DNA from: Amycolatopsis sp. NBC_01488 | Lineage (GTDB): Bacteria; Actinomycetota; Actinomycetes; Mycobacteriales; Pseudonocardiaceae | NCBI RefSeq assembly: GCF_036227105.1 | Contig: NZ_CP109434.1 | Coordinates: 5,365,001 to 5,429,000, forward strand | Length of the DNA stretch: 64,000 bases | Reading direction: 5' to 3' | Part shown: positions 44,079 to 52,453 of the stretch, piece after piece | Layout of the letters: every line of letters starts with the position of its first letter | How positions within the stretch are numbered: the stretch's first letter is position 1 | Program-made: the position numbers and the translations under genes | Notes under the pieces: generated by a model | What the model saw: the letters and a program-made list of their open reading frames with translations, nothing else | The model's database searches: none | Told to the model about the DNA's origin: nothing

Positions 44079-44619
44079 GCGCGTGAAGCTCCTGGGGGTC
44101 CCGGCCGTTCTCCTGCTGCTCGCCGGCTGCGGGCAGCAGCGAACCGCCGAACCGGCCGCCGGTCATTCTTCGGCGCCCGCCACCGCCACGGCCGGGCAGC
44201 CGCCCGTCGTCGCGTGGACCGGCCTTGCCGCGATCGACCCGTGCGCGCTGCTCGACCCGCAGGACCGCTCGACCGCCGGGGTGAGCGTGCTCGGCAAGCC
44301 CAAGGACATCGCGGGTGCCCGCGCGTGCGACTGGACCGTGCCCGGCGCCTTCGGCGTCACCGTGACCCTCAGCGATACCGACGGACTGGCCGACCTCGAG
44401 GTCGCGAAGAAGACGGCCACCAAGACCAAGGTCGGCACGCACCCGGCGCTGCAGGTGGCGGACAAGAAGGCCGCCGACGGCACCTGCGCGGTGCTGCTCG
44501 GGGTGGGCGACGCGGCCAGCGTCCAGATCGACGTCAGCAACACCGGCTTCTCGGACACCCCGCTCGCGTGCCGCCGCGCGGGCACGGTGGCCGGGCTGGT
44601 CGAGCCCAAGCTGCCCTGA
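44071..44619 (+). CDS. DUF3558 lipoprotein
   Basis: The 182-residue protein has a lipoprotein signal with lipobox LLAGC (Cys at about residue 20), a flexible Ala/Pro linker, and the DUF3558 pattern DPCALLDPQDRSTAG with ACDWTVPG and a conserved TCAVLLGV. Such lipoproteins sit beside ESX genes in actinobacteria. The GTG at 44071 overlaps the previous gene; the GTG at 44083 is an alternative closer to the signal core. Confidence 0.8.
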   Translation: MAERVKLLGVPAVLLLLAGCGQQRTAEPAAGHSSAPATATAGQPPVVAWTGLAAIDPCALLDPQDRSTAGVSVLGKPKDIAGARACDWTVPGAFGVTVTLSDTDGLADLEVAKKTATKTKVGTHPALQVADKKAADGTCAVLLGVGDAASVQIDVSNTGFSDTPLACRRAGTVAGLVEPKLP

Positions 44620-44634
44620 ACCGGGAGGTGCGCC

Positions 44635-45192
44635 GTGTCCGAAGCCCCAGTGCCCACCGCGAGGTACGAGGCCTACAGCCACGAGGCGATGGCCGCGGAG
44701 GTGGCGCGGGACAACGACCCGGTCGCCGCGGGCGAGGCGGGCGCGCGCTGGGACGGGCTGGCGAAACGGCTGCACGAGTCGACCGCCGACCTCGCCGCGC
44801 TGGTCGCGTCTTCGGAAGAGAACTGGCGTGGCCGGGCGGGCGACGCGGCGCGCGCGGCGGTGGACCGGGCCGCGCGGTGGCTGTCGCACTCCGCCGCGGT
44901 GTCGGCGTCGGTGGGCAGCGCGGTGAGCGCGCAGGCGGAGGCGGCCGCGCGGGCCCGCGCCGACATGCCGCCGCCGGTGACGTACGACCCGGCGGCGATG
45001 ATCCGCGACGCCGCGTCGTCCGGGAACGTGCTCGTCCTGGCCGGGCTGGCCGACGAGATGGCCGCCCGCCGCGCCGAAGCGGAAGCCGCGCGGCAGAAGG
45101 CGATCGACGTCATGCGGACCCGTGACGAGGCCCTGCGCGGCCACGTGCCCGCCGAGACGTTCGCCGACCCGCCCACGCTGGGGCCGGCTTGA
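44635..45192 (+). CDS. PPE-like/WXG-type helical protein
   Basis: The 185-residue protein is almost fully alpha-helical. It has the ENWRGRAGDAARAAV turn, which resembles the W-x-G hairpin of WXG100/PPE proteins, and alanine-rich heptads on both sides. PPE and WXG proteins are secreted by type VII systems, usually as heterodimers escorted by EspG, encoded next. The GTG start has a GGGAGGTG site. Its stop overlaps the EspG start (TTGA). Confidence 0.7.
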   Translation: MSEAPVPTARYEAYSHEAMAAEVARDNDPVAAGEAGARWDGLAKRLHESTADLAALVASSEENWRGRAGDAARAAVDRAARWLSHSAAVSASVGSAVSAQAEAAARARADMPPPVTYDPAAMIRDAASSGNVLVLAGLADEMAARRAEAEAARQKAIDVMRTRDEALRGHVPAETFADPPTLGPA

Positions 45193-45911
45193 TCCGCGTC
45201 TCGGCGTCGGCGTTCGACATCCTCTGGACCGACCTCGGGCACGACCGGCCGCCGGAGCCGCTGACCGTGCGCAGCGTCGGCGCGACCGAGGAGGAACGCG
45301 CCGAGGTGCGCTCGGCGGTGTACGAGAACCTCGCCGAGCGGGGCCTGTACGACGGCGCTTTGGCACCGGCGCTGGCCGCGCGTCTGGATCTCCTGGCGGG
45401 CGGCGAGGTGTTCGTGGCGTGCGAGGCGCTGGCGGACATGACGGCGGCGGCCCCGTTCCGCGCGGTCACGGCGAGCGGTGGCGGCCACGGCGTGCTGGCG
45501 ACCCAGCCGGAGCAGACGATCGGCCTGGACTCGATCCGCCCGGCCGAGGTCTGCACGGCCCTGGTCGACGTCTTGCCGGAACTGACGGCGGGGCCCGGCT
45601 ACGGCGTCAACCTGGCGGCGTCGGCGCTTTCGGGCGCATCGGGTTCGGCGTCGACGTCCGCGCAGCAGCAGGAGGTCCTGGCGATCCAGGCCCGGCCGGT
45701 GTACGCGGCGGGCCAGTTCAGCGTGAGCCGGCGTACGGCGTCGGGCCGGGTGGAGCGGGTGGGCGGCCTGACGTGGTTCGACACCGACGTCGGCGCGTAC
45801 TGCGCGACCAGGACGCCGGGGCGAGGTGGGCAGGAGTGGGTGAACGTGACCCCGGTCGACAGCGCCCGGCTCGCTTCCCGCATCGCCGCCCTGATCACCC
45901 CGGAGGACTGA
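45189..45911 (+). CDS. EspG family ESX secretion-associated chaperone
   Basis: The 240-residue protein has the EspG fold pattern: SASAFDILWTDLGHDRPPEPL at the start, a central beta/alpha core and GGLTWFDTDVGAYCAT near the C-terminus. EspG binds the tip of PE-PPE-like substrates in the cytoplasm. The TTG start overlaps the PPE-like gene by 4 bp, so the two are made together. No ESX core ATPase or membrane gene is in the window. Confidence 0.82.
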   Translation: MIRVSASAFDILWTDLGHDRPPEPLTVRSVGATEEERAEVRSAVYENLAERGLYDGALAPALAARLDLLAGGEVFVACEALADMTAAAPFRAVTASGGGHGVLATQPEQTIGLDSIRPAEVCTALVDVLPELTAGPGYGVNLAASALSGASGSASTSAQQQEVLAIQARPVYAAGQFSVSRRTASGRVERVGGLTWFDTDVGAYCATRTPGRGGQEWVNVTPVDSARLASRIAALITPED

Positions 45912-45926
45912 CCACCCGGGCATCAC

Positions 45927-46074
45927 GCGTGATTGAAGGGGCATCACACGTGATTGGAGGGGCATCTCGCGTGATTGAAGGGGCGACACGGTGATGCCCG
46001 CTCAATCACGGGTGATGCCCGCTGGATCACGGGTGATGCCTGCTGGATCACGGGTGATGCCCCGCTGATCACGC
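45927..46074. repeat. 21-bp dyad repeat array C (4 direct + 4 inverted units)
   Basis: Direct GCGTGAT cores start at 45927, 45948, 45969 and, degenerate, 45990. Mirrored cores end at 46011, 46032, 46053 and 46074. All four pairs share centre 46000.5. The array begins 15 bp after the espG stop. It is GGGGCATC-rich rather than ACTC-rich. Confidence 0.85.
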
Positions 46075-46090
46075 GGTGGCTCCACTGGGC

Positions 46091-46266
46091 CCCACCGGCG
46101 TCCCCCACCGGGCCCCACCCTGGCTCCCCACCTGGCCCCACGGGCTGGGCCTTGGGTTCTTTCGCGGCCGTTATGCGGACGTGTGGGGTACAGCTGAGGT
46201 TGCTCCGGCCCCCGGCACGGGGGATCTTGGCCACCGTCCCCCACTGCACCCCCCACCAGCCCCCAC
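46091..46266 (-). promoter_or_regulatory. Phased GTGGG boxes in reverse orientation upstream of mraZ
   Basis: CCCAC (GTGGG on the minus strand) starts at 46091, 46104, 46114, 46127 and 46137, with steps 13, 10, 13 and 10, forming a 23-bp repeat. It recurs at 46240, 46252 and 46262. The 10-bp pairs have the spacing of MraZ boxes. No gene lies in 45912-46428. Confidence 0.45.
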
Positions 46267-46321
46267 GCTGCTGACCTGGGCAAACGGACCACACGACGGA
46301 GTGAGGCGCCGGTTTCCCGCG

Positions 46322-46362
46322 TTGACTGTGGTGAAAAGTGGGGTACGGTGGTGGCCAGTGGG
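46322..46362 (+). promoter_or_regulatory. mraZ promoter covered by four MraZ boxes
   Basis: TTGACT (-35, 46322-46327) and TACGGT (-10, 46344-46349) are separated by 16 bp. GTGGT or GTGGG occurs at 46328, 46338, 46348 and 46358, exactly 10 bp apart with 5-nt gaps, which is the known MraZ operator pattern. The boxes span both promoter elements, so MraZ should repress its own operon. Confidence 0.8.
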
Positions 46363-46428
46363 GCGGAAGGGAAGCCCCGGAGCCGTCCGAGGTGGTTCGC
46401 CACCCCAGGCGGTAGGGAGGTGGAGGCC

Positions 46429-46860
46429 GTGTTCCTCGGCACCCACACCCCGAAGCTGGACGACAAGGGGCGGCTCGCGCTGCCCGCGAAGTTCCGTGAC
46501 GCCTTGGCGGGTGGGCTGATGCTTACCAAGGGGCAGGACCACTGCCTCTTCGTCTTCCCCCGCGCCGAGTTCGAGCAGATGGCGCGCAAGGTCGCCGACG
46601 CCCCGTTCACCAACGAGGCGGTCCGGGCCTACCAGCGCTACCTGTTCGCGGGCACGGACGAGCAACGGCCGGACGGCCAGGGGCGCATCAGCATCGCGCC
46701 CGAGCTCCGCCGCTACGCGGGGCTCAGCAAGGAGTGCGTGGTGATCGGGGCGATCACCAGGCTGGAGATCTGGGACGCCCAAGCGTGGCAGGGCTACCTG
46801 GAGGAGCACGAAGACAGCTACGCGAAGGCTCGAGAGGAAGTACTGCCGGGCGTCTTCTAG
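46429..46860 (+). CDS. mraZ: Transcriptional regulator MraZ
   Basis: The 143-residue protein has the usual length and two SpoVT/AbrB-like repeats: FLGTHTPKLDDKGRLALPAKF at the start and AGTDEQRPDGQGRISIAPELRR in the second half. MraZ forms rings that bind GTGGG repeats and regulates the dcw operon. GTG 46429 is chosen because family proteins begin MFLG; GTG 46420 is possible. A GGTAGGGAGG site is 8-9 nt upstream. Confidence 0.95.
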   Translation: MFLGTHTPKLDDKGRLALPAKFRDALAGGLMLTKGQDHCLFVFPRAEFEQMARKVADAPFTNEAVRAYQRYLFAGTDEQRPDGQGRISIAPELRRYAGLSKECVVIGAITRLEIWDAQAWQGYLEEHEDSYAKAREEVLPGVF

Positions 46861-46936
46861 GCGCGTGGTCGCGGTGCACCTTCGTCGTCGGGGGACGAAG
46901 AGGTTCGCCGCCCGCGCGGTGCGGGACCGCCCACCC

Positions 46937-47028
46937 GGATGCCGTGAGGCCTCTGTCCGCTCAACAGCCCTGGTGCACCTTCCCCGGTACCAGGTCGGCA
47001 GCGGGCGGACAGGGACCTGACGGCATCC
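46937..47028 (+). promoter_or_regulatory. Large stem-loop between mraZ and rsmH
   Basis: A 24-bp arm at 46937-46960 pairs with 47005-47028 at 21 of 24 positions. The 44-nt loop holds a smaller hairpin (CCTGGT 46969-46974 with ACCAGG 46989-46994). GGTGCACCTTC occurs both before and inside the structure. It may act as an attenuator, RNA processing site or partial terminator. Confidence 0.55.
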
Positions 47029-47074
47029 GCCATATTTCCCCCGGGCCGCCCAGGCGAGAAAGGGGGGAGGGACC

Positions 47075-48028
47075 ATGACGGCACCCGAGCACGTCCCGGT
47101 GCTGCTGAGGCGCATCGTCGAGCTGTTCACTCCCGTGTTCGCCGAGCGCGACGCCGTCCTCGTGGACGCGACCGTCGGCCTCGGCGGGCACTCCGACGCC
47201 CTCCTCGAAGCGTTCCCGCGGCTGCGCCTCGTCGCGCTGGACCGCGACCCGGCCGCGCTGGAGAAGTCCGCCGAACGCCTCGCCCGCCACGGCGACCGCG
47301 TCGACTTCGTCCACACCGTCTACGACGGGCTCCCGGAAGCCCTCGAAAGCGTGGGCCTCGCCAAGGCCGATGGCATCCTGTTCGACCTCGGCGTCTCGTC
47401 GATGCAGCTGGACCGCGCCGAGCGCGGGTTCGCCTACTCGAAGGACGCGCCGCTCGACATGCGGATGGACCCGACCACCGGGTTCACCGCTGCCGACGTG
47501 CTCAACACCTACCCGCCCGGCGAGCTGATCCGGATCCTGCGCGACTACGGCGAGGAACGGTTCGCGCAGCGGATCGTCCGGGCCGTCGTGGCCGCGCGGG
47601 AGAAGGAGCCGTTCACGATGAGCGGCCGCCTGGTCGAGCTGCTCTACGACGCCGTGCCGGCGGCCAGCAGGCGGACCGGCGGCCACCCGGCCAAGCGCAC
47701 GTTCCAGGCGCTGCGGATCGAGGTCAACGGCGAGCTGGAGGTGCTCCGCCGCGCCATGCCGGCCGCGCTGGGCGCGCTGCCGGTCGGCGGGCGGATCGTC
47801 GTCGAGTCGTACCAGTCCCTGGAAGACCGGCTGGTCAAGCAGGCGCTGGCCGAGCTCGCGAAGTCCCGCACCCCGGAGGGGCTCCCGGTCGAGCTGCCGG
47901 GACACGGGCCGGAGCTGAAGCTCCTGACCCGGGGCGCCGAAAAGGCCGGCGAAGAGGAGATCGAGGAAAACCCGCGCGCCGCTTCGGTGCGGTTGCGGGC
48001 CGCAGAGAGGATCGGAGAGCCGCGATGA
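47075..48028 (+). CDS. rsmH: 16S rRNA (cytosine(1402)-N(4))-methyltransferase
   Basis: The 317-residue enzyme methylates C1402 of 16S rRNA. It begins HVPVLLRRIVELF, has the SAM motif VDATVGLGGHSDALL, FDLGVSSMQLDRAERGFAY, LDMRMDP and NTYPPGELIRILRDYGEERFA. An AGGGGGGAGGG ribosome site precedes the ATG. Second gene of the dcw cluster, with its stop overlapping the ftsL-like start (ATGA). Confidence 0.95.
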   Translation: MTAPEHVPVLLRRIVELFTPVFAERDAVLVDATVGLGGHSDALLEAFPRLRLVALDRDPAALEKSAERLARHGDRVDFVHTVYDGLPEALESVGLAKADGILFDLGVSSMQLDRAERGFAYSKDAPLDMRMDPTTGFTAADVLNTYPPGELIRILRDYGEERFAQRIVRAVVAAREKEPFTMSGRLVELLYDAVPAASRRTGGHPAKRTFQALRIEVNGELEVLRRAMPAALGALPVGGRIVVESYQSLEDRLVKQALAELAKSRTPEGLPVELPGHGPELKLLTRGAEKAGEEEIEENPRAASVRLRAAERIGEPR

Positions 48029-48753
48029 CCGCTCCCACGAAGTCCCGCCGCCGCAACGCGCCGGCGACGCGGGGCCGCAGCGAGGCCGCCCGCACCTCGA
48101 CCACCGTCGAGCCGGACCCGCAGACCCTCCAGCCGGGCACGGCCGCGCCGCGCCGCGCGTCGCGGGGCCGCACGTCCGCGGCCGAGCGCGCCTACGCGCG
48201 CCGCGCCCAGCGCGCCGACCTGCTCAAGGAGCGCGAGCCGCGGCCGAAAGCCGAGCCGGGACAGCCGCGGCCGAAGGTCAAGCTCAAGCTGCGGCTGCCG
48301 AAGTCGCGCGCGTCGTTCGTGCTGATGATGATGGCGCTGCTGGCCGCCGGCGTGGCGACCACGCTGTGGCTGACCACGCAGGCGATCGCCGACTCCTACC
48401 GGCTCGAGCAGCTGCGCACGACCAACTCGAACCTGGCCGAGACGAAGGAACAGCTGCAGCGCGAAGTGGCGAAGGCCGAGTCGCCCTCGTCGCTGGCCCC
48501 CGCGGCCCAGCAGCTGGGCATGGTCCCGGGCGGCGACCCGGCACGCATCGTCGTCGGCCCGGACGGGAAGACCTCGCTCGTCGGCGAGCCCAAGAAGGCC
48601 AAGGCGGACACGCCGGCGGTGCCCGCGGCGCCCCCGGCCGCGCCCGCCGCCGGCACCCAGTCGCAGCAGGGCGCGCCGATCGAGGGCGACCAGCCCGCCG
48701 TGCCCGCCGACGAGCAGCCCGCGCCACCGGCGCAGCCGGGCGGCGGCCAGTGA
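48025..48753 (+). CDS. ftsL: FtsL-like septum protein
   Basis: The 242-residue bitopic protein has a basic cytoplasmic part of 90 residues, one membrane helix (FVLMMMALLAAGVATTLWL at about 98-117) and a coiled coil (SYRLEQLRTTNSNLAETKEQL) outside, followed by a proline/alanine-rich tail. Placement between rsmH and pbpB is that of FtsL/Rv2164c. It joins FtsB and FtsQ at the divisome. The extended tail is typical of actinobacteria. Its stop overlaps the pbpB start. Confidence 0.85.
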   Translation: MTAPTKSRRRNAPATRGRSEAARTSTTVEPDPQTLQPGTAAPRRASRGRTSAAERAYARRAQRADLLKEREPRPKAEPGQPRPKVKLKLRLPKSRASFVLMMMALLAAGVATTLWLTTQAIADSYRLEQLRTTNSNLAETKEQLQREVAKAESPSSLAPAAQQLGMVPGGDPARIVVGPDGKTSLVGEPKKAKADTPAVPAAPPAAPAAGTQSQQGAPIEGDQPAVPADEQPAPPAQPGGGQ

Positions 48754-50675
48754 TGGCTTCGAGCCGGGGGCAGGCCCGCTCGCGCGCCACGGGCAGCGCG
48801 CGGCGGACCTACGCCGCCGGGACGCGCAGCGCGGCCGCGCGGCGGGGCAACGGCGGCCACCGCGGCCGGTTCTCCGCCGTGCGCCTGATCCTGGTCGCCG
48901 TGCTGCTCGTCGCGGGCGTGAAACTGGTGCAGGTGCAGTGGTTCGACGCCGCGGCGCTCTCGGCCGCGGCCGAGCGGCAACGCGCCCAGACCATCGACAT
49001 CCCCGCCCAGCGCGGGTCCATTGTGGACCGCAACGGCGCCAAGCTCGCGTTCAGCGTCGAAGTGCGCTCGCTGTCGGTGAACCTGAAGACGCTCCACAAG
49101 AACATGGACGACTTCGCCGCGAAGAACCCCGGCACGAAGAAGACGTTCGACAGCGAGACGGCCGACGCCGCGAAGTACATCGCCGCCAAGGTGCCGAACC
49201 AGCTGACCGAGCCGCAGCTGCTGGAGCTGCTGCGCAAGCCGGCGTCGTTCACCTACCTCGAGCACAACGTCGAGCCGTCGGTCGCGGCCGACATCGTCAA
49301 GCACTTCGCGTGGATCAGCGTCGAGACGCGCGCGCTGCGCGAGTACCCGGGCGGCAGCCTGGCGTCGAACATCGTCGGCGCCGCGAACTGGCGCTCCGAC
49401 GACGTGGACGTGTCCAAGCACAACCTCCACGGCCTCGTCGGGCTGGAGCAGCTGCGCGACAACGACCTGGCGGGCACGCCGGGCCGGATGCTGGTCAACA
49501 CGAAGAACGGCAGCGACAACGTCGTCATCCCGGGCACCGAGCGCGACCTGCAGGCCGCCGTGCCGGGGTCGGACCTCGAGCTGACCATCGACTCCGACCT
49601 GCAGTACGAGGTGCAGCGGCAGCTGTCGGACTACGTCGAGCAGTCGCACGCCAAGGGCGGGCAGGCGGTCGTGCTGGACGCCAAGACCGGCGAGGTCTAC
49701 GCGCTGGCCAACGACAAGACGTTCGACCCCAACGACCAGTCGACCTGGACGAACGAGGACCTCGCCAACCCCGCGGTGACCACGCCGTTCGAGCCCGGCT
49801 CGGTCAACAAGGTCGTCACCGCCACCGGCGCGATCGACTACGGCGTCGCGACGCCCGAGTCGACCATCCAGGTGCCCGGCGCGCTGCAGGTGGCCGACAA
49901 GACCGTGCACGACGCGTGGACGCACGGCACGCAGACATTCACCACCACCGGGATCTTCGCCAAGTCGTCCAACATCGGGACGCTGCTGCTGGCGCAGAAG
50001 ATCGGCGAGGAGCGCTACTCCGACCTGCTCAAGAAGTTCGGCCTCGGCCAGCGCACCGGCGTCGGCCTGCCCGGCGAGAGCGCCGGTGTCGTGCCCGCGC
50101 GCAGCCAGTGGTCGGCGACCACCTTCGGCAACCTGCCGATCGGGCAGGGCCTGTCGATGACCGTGCTGCAGATGGCCGGGATGTACCAGGCGATCGCGAA
50201 CGACGGCCTGCGCGTCGAACCGCGGATCGTCAAGGCGAAGGTGAACCCGGACGGCACGGTGGTGCCCGAGCCGGCGCCGAAGTCGGTCCAGGTGGTCGGC
50301 CCGCAGACGGCCAAGACGGTGCGCGACATGATGCGCGCGGTCGCCCAGAACGGCAAGGGCCTGCAGAAGGGCACCGCGCCGACCGCGGCGGTCGAGGGCT
50401 ACCAGATCTCCGGGAAAACCGGCACCGGCCAGCAGGTCGACCCGCGGACGCACGCCTACAGCGACCACCTGTACAACATCACCTTCGCCGGTATCCTGCC
50501 CGCCGACCACCCCCGGTTCGTCGTCGGGATCCGGCTCGACGCGCCCGACACGACCCTGCCGGTGGGGCACTCGGCCGCGCCGCTGTTCCACACCATCGCG
50601 TCGTACCTGACGCAGCGGTACCAGATCCCGCTGTCGGACGGCCCGTCGCCGGAGGTCCCGCTGATCGTGCAGTGA
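48753..50675 (+). CDS. pbpB: Septal peptidoglycan transpeptidase (class B PBP, FtsI/PBP3)
   Basis: The 640-residue enzyme crosslinks septal peptidoglycan. One N-terminal helix (about 45-65) is followed by the PBP dimer domain and the transpeptidase with SVNK (nucleophile Ser 350), the SSN motif at about residue 405 and KTGT beginning at Lys 555. A Q/R-rich start and RGSIVDRNG are typical. The ATG overlaps the ftsL-like stop. Works with FtsW and FtsQ in this window. Confidence 0.95.
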   Translation: MASSRGQARSRATGSARRTYAAGTRSAAARRGNGGHRGRFSAVRLILVAVLLVAGVKLVQVQWFDAAALSAAAERQRAQTIDIPAQRGSIVDRNGAKLAFSVEVRSLSVNLKTLHKNMDDFAAKNPGTKKTFDSETADAAKYIAAKVPNQLTEPQLLELLRKPASFTYLEHNVEPSVAADIVKHFAWISVETRALREYPGGSLASNIVGAANWRSDDVDVSKHNLHGLVGLEQLRDNDLAGTPGRMLVNTKNGSDNVVIPGTERDLQAAVPGSDLELTIDSDLQYEVQRQLSDYVEQSHAKGGQAVVLDAKTGEVYALANDKTFDPNDQSTWTNEDLANPAVTTPFEPGSVNKVVTATGAIDYGVATPESTIQVPGALQVADKTVHDAWTHGTQTFTTTGIFAKSSNIGTLLLAQKIGEERYSDLLKKFGLGQRTGVGLPGESAGVVPARSQWSATTFGNLPIGQGLSMTVLQMAGMYQAIANDGLRVEPRIVKAKVNPDGTVVPEPAPKSVQVVGPQTAKTVRDMMRAVAQNGKGLQKGTAPTAAVEGYQISGKTGTGQQVDPRTHAYSDHLYNITFAGILPADHPRFVVGIRLDAPDTTLPVGHSAAPLFHTIASYLTQRYQIPLSDGPSPEVPLIVQ

Positions 50676-50853
50676 GCACGGTCCGTCAAAGGCCCCTTAC
50701 CGGGTGCGGGCCTTCCGCGTCCACTGTGCACAGCGGCCCTGCGCGCCGGGGGAAAGCCTTGCGGCGCAACGGGGTGCGGGACGCCGTCTAGCACATGTGC
50801 CTCAGCCGCGCGCAATCGCCGTACCGCGTGCGGGCCCCCCGGACGCCCGCCGG

Positions 50854-50859
50854 TAGCCT
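50854..50859 (+). promoter_or_regulatory. -10 box of the leaderless murE transcript
   Basis: TAGCCT ends 7 nt before GTG 50867. It marks a promoter inside the dcw cluster, in the 191-bp gap after pbpB that holds nothing else recognisable. Confidence 0.6.
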
Positions 50860-50866
50860 CTTGGCC

Positions 50867-52453
50867 GTGTCCGTGTCCTCGTCCAGTTCCCAGGTGCCGG
50901 AAAGCCCGGTGAAAGCGGTCCCCGCGCCGCCGCGCCCGGCGCGCATCGACCCGGTCCCGCTGGCGACGCTGCTCGCCAGGGCGGACGCGCGGCTGATCGC
51001 CGAGTCGCCCGACGCCGCCGAGCTCACCGTCACCGGCACCACGCTGCGCGCCCAGCACGTGCTGCCCGGCGACCTCTTCGCCGCCCTGCCCGGCGCCCGC
51101 GCCCACGGTGCCGACTTCAGCGACCAGGCGATCGCCGCCGGTGCCGTCGCGGTCCTCACCAACGCCGACGGGGCCGAGCGCCCCGCGCTGCGCGACGCCG
51201 GCGTCCCGATCCTGGTGCACGCCGACCCGCGCGCCGCCCTCGGCGAGATCGCCGCCTGGATCTACGGCGAGCCGTCGTTGCGGCTGGCCGTCCTGGGCGT
51301 CACCGGGACCTCGGGCAAGACCACGACGTCCTACCTGGTCGACGCCGGGTTGCAGGCCGCCGGGCTGACCACCGGCCTGATCGGCACCGTCGAGACGCGC
51401 ATCGCCGGCGAGCGGCTGGTCAGCGGGTTCACCACGCCGGAGGCACCGGACCTGCAGGCACTGCTCGCGGTCATGCTGGAGCGCGGCGTCACGCACGTGC
51501 CGATGGAGGTCTCGAGCCACGCGCTCGCGCTGGGCCGCGCCAACGGCACCCGGTTCGCGGTCGGCGCGTTCACCAACCTCTCCCAGGACCACCTGGACTT
51601 CCACAAGGACATGCAGGAGTACTTCGCCGCGAAGTCGCTGCTGTTCGACGGCCGCTCGACCACCGAGGTCGTCGTGGTCGACAGCGCGTGGGGCCAGGCG
51701 CTGCTCACACCGCAGACGGTCACCGTGACCACGGACCCGGGCACCGAGGCCGCGTGGAAGGCCACCGACCTGCAGGCCACGCCGCACGGCGAGCAGACGT
51801 TCACCCTGCACGGCCCGGACGGCCTCAGCGCGCCCGCGCGGATCCCGCTGCCGGGCGAGTTCAACGTCGCCAACGCCGTGCTGGCCGCGGCGATCCTCGG
51901 CACCGCCGGGGTGGCCCTGGAGCACATCGTGACCGGGCTCGCCCGGGTGCAGGTGCCGGGCCGGATGGAACGGGTCCACGTCGGCCAGGCGTTCACCGCC
52001 GTCGTCGACTACGCCCACAAGCCGGCCGCGGTCGCCCAGGGCCTGGACGCCCTGCGGGCCCGCGCCGAGGGCCGGATCATCACCGTCCTCGGCTGCGGCG
52101 GCGACCGCGACACCGCCAAGCGCCCGATGATGGGCGAGGCGGCGGCTCGCCGCAGCGACGTCCTGATCGTCACCGACGACAACCCGCGCTCCGAAGACCC
52201 CGCGGCGATCCGCGCCGCGATGCTCGCCGGCGCCCGCGCCGTCGGGCCCGCCGAGGGCGGGGAGGTCGTCGAGATCGGTGACCGCCGCGAAGCCATCGAG
52301 CACGCCGTCGCGCTCGCCGAGCCGGGCGACATCGTCTTCGTCGCCGGCAAGGGGCACGAGTCCGGCCAGGAGGCCGGCGGCGTCGTGCACCCGTTCTCCG
52401 ACCGCGACGAGCTGGCCGCGGCCATCCGCAACAAACTCGAGGTGAGTGTGTGA
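50867..52453 (+). CDS. murE: UDP-MurNAc-L-Ala-D-Glu:meso-diaminopimelate ligase
   Basis: The 528-residue ligase adds meso-diaminopimelate to the peptidoglycan precursor. It has the ATP loop GVTGTSGKTTT, MEVSSHALALGR, the mid-domain DYAHKPAAV and DDNPRSEDP (the DNPR motif that selects diaminopimelate rather than lysine), plus GKGHESGQ. GTG 50867 is chosen over 50795 because the TAGCCT box ends exactly 7 nt before it. Its stop overlaps murF. Confidence 0.95.
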   Translation: MSVSSSSSQVPESPVKAVPAPPRPARIDPVPLATLLARADARLIAESPDAAELTVTGTTLRAQHVLPGDLFAALPGARAHGADFSDQAIAAGAVAVLTNADGAERPALRDAGVPILVHADPRAALGEIAAWIYGEPSLRLAVLGVTGTSGKTTTSYLVDAGLQAAGLTTGLIGTVETRIAGERLVSGFTTPEAPDLQALLAVMLERGVTHVPMEVSSHALALGRANGTRFAVGAFTNLSQDHLDFHKDMQEYFAAKSLLFDGRSTTEVVVVDSAWGQALLTPQTVTVTTDPGTEAAWKATDLQATPHGEQTFTLHGPDGLSAPARIPLPGEFNVANAVLAAAILGTAGVALEHIVTGLARVQVPGRMERVHVGQAFTAVVDYAHKPAAVAQGLDALRARAEGRIITVLGCGGDRDTAKRPMMGEAAARRSDVLIVTDDNPRSEDPAAIRAAMLAGARAVGPAEGGEVVEIGDRREAIEHAVALAEPGDIVFVAGKGHESGQEAGGVVHPFSDRDELAAAIRNKLEVSV

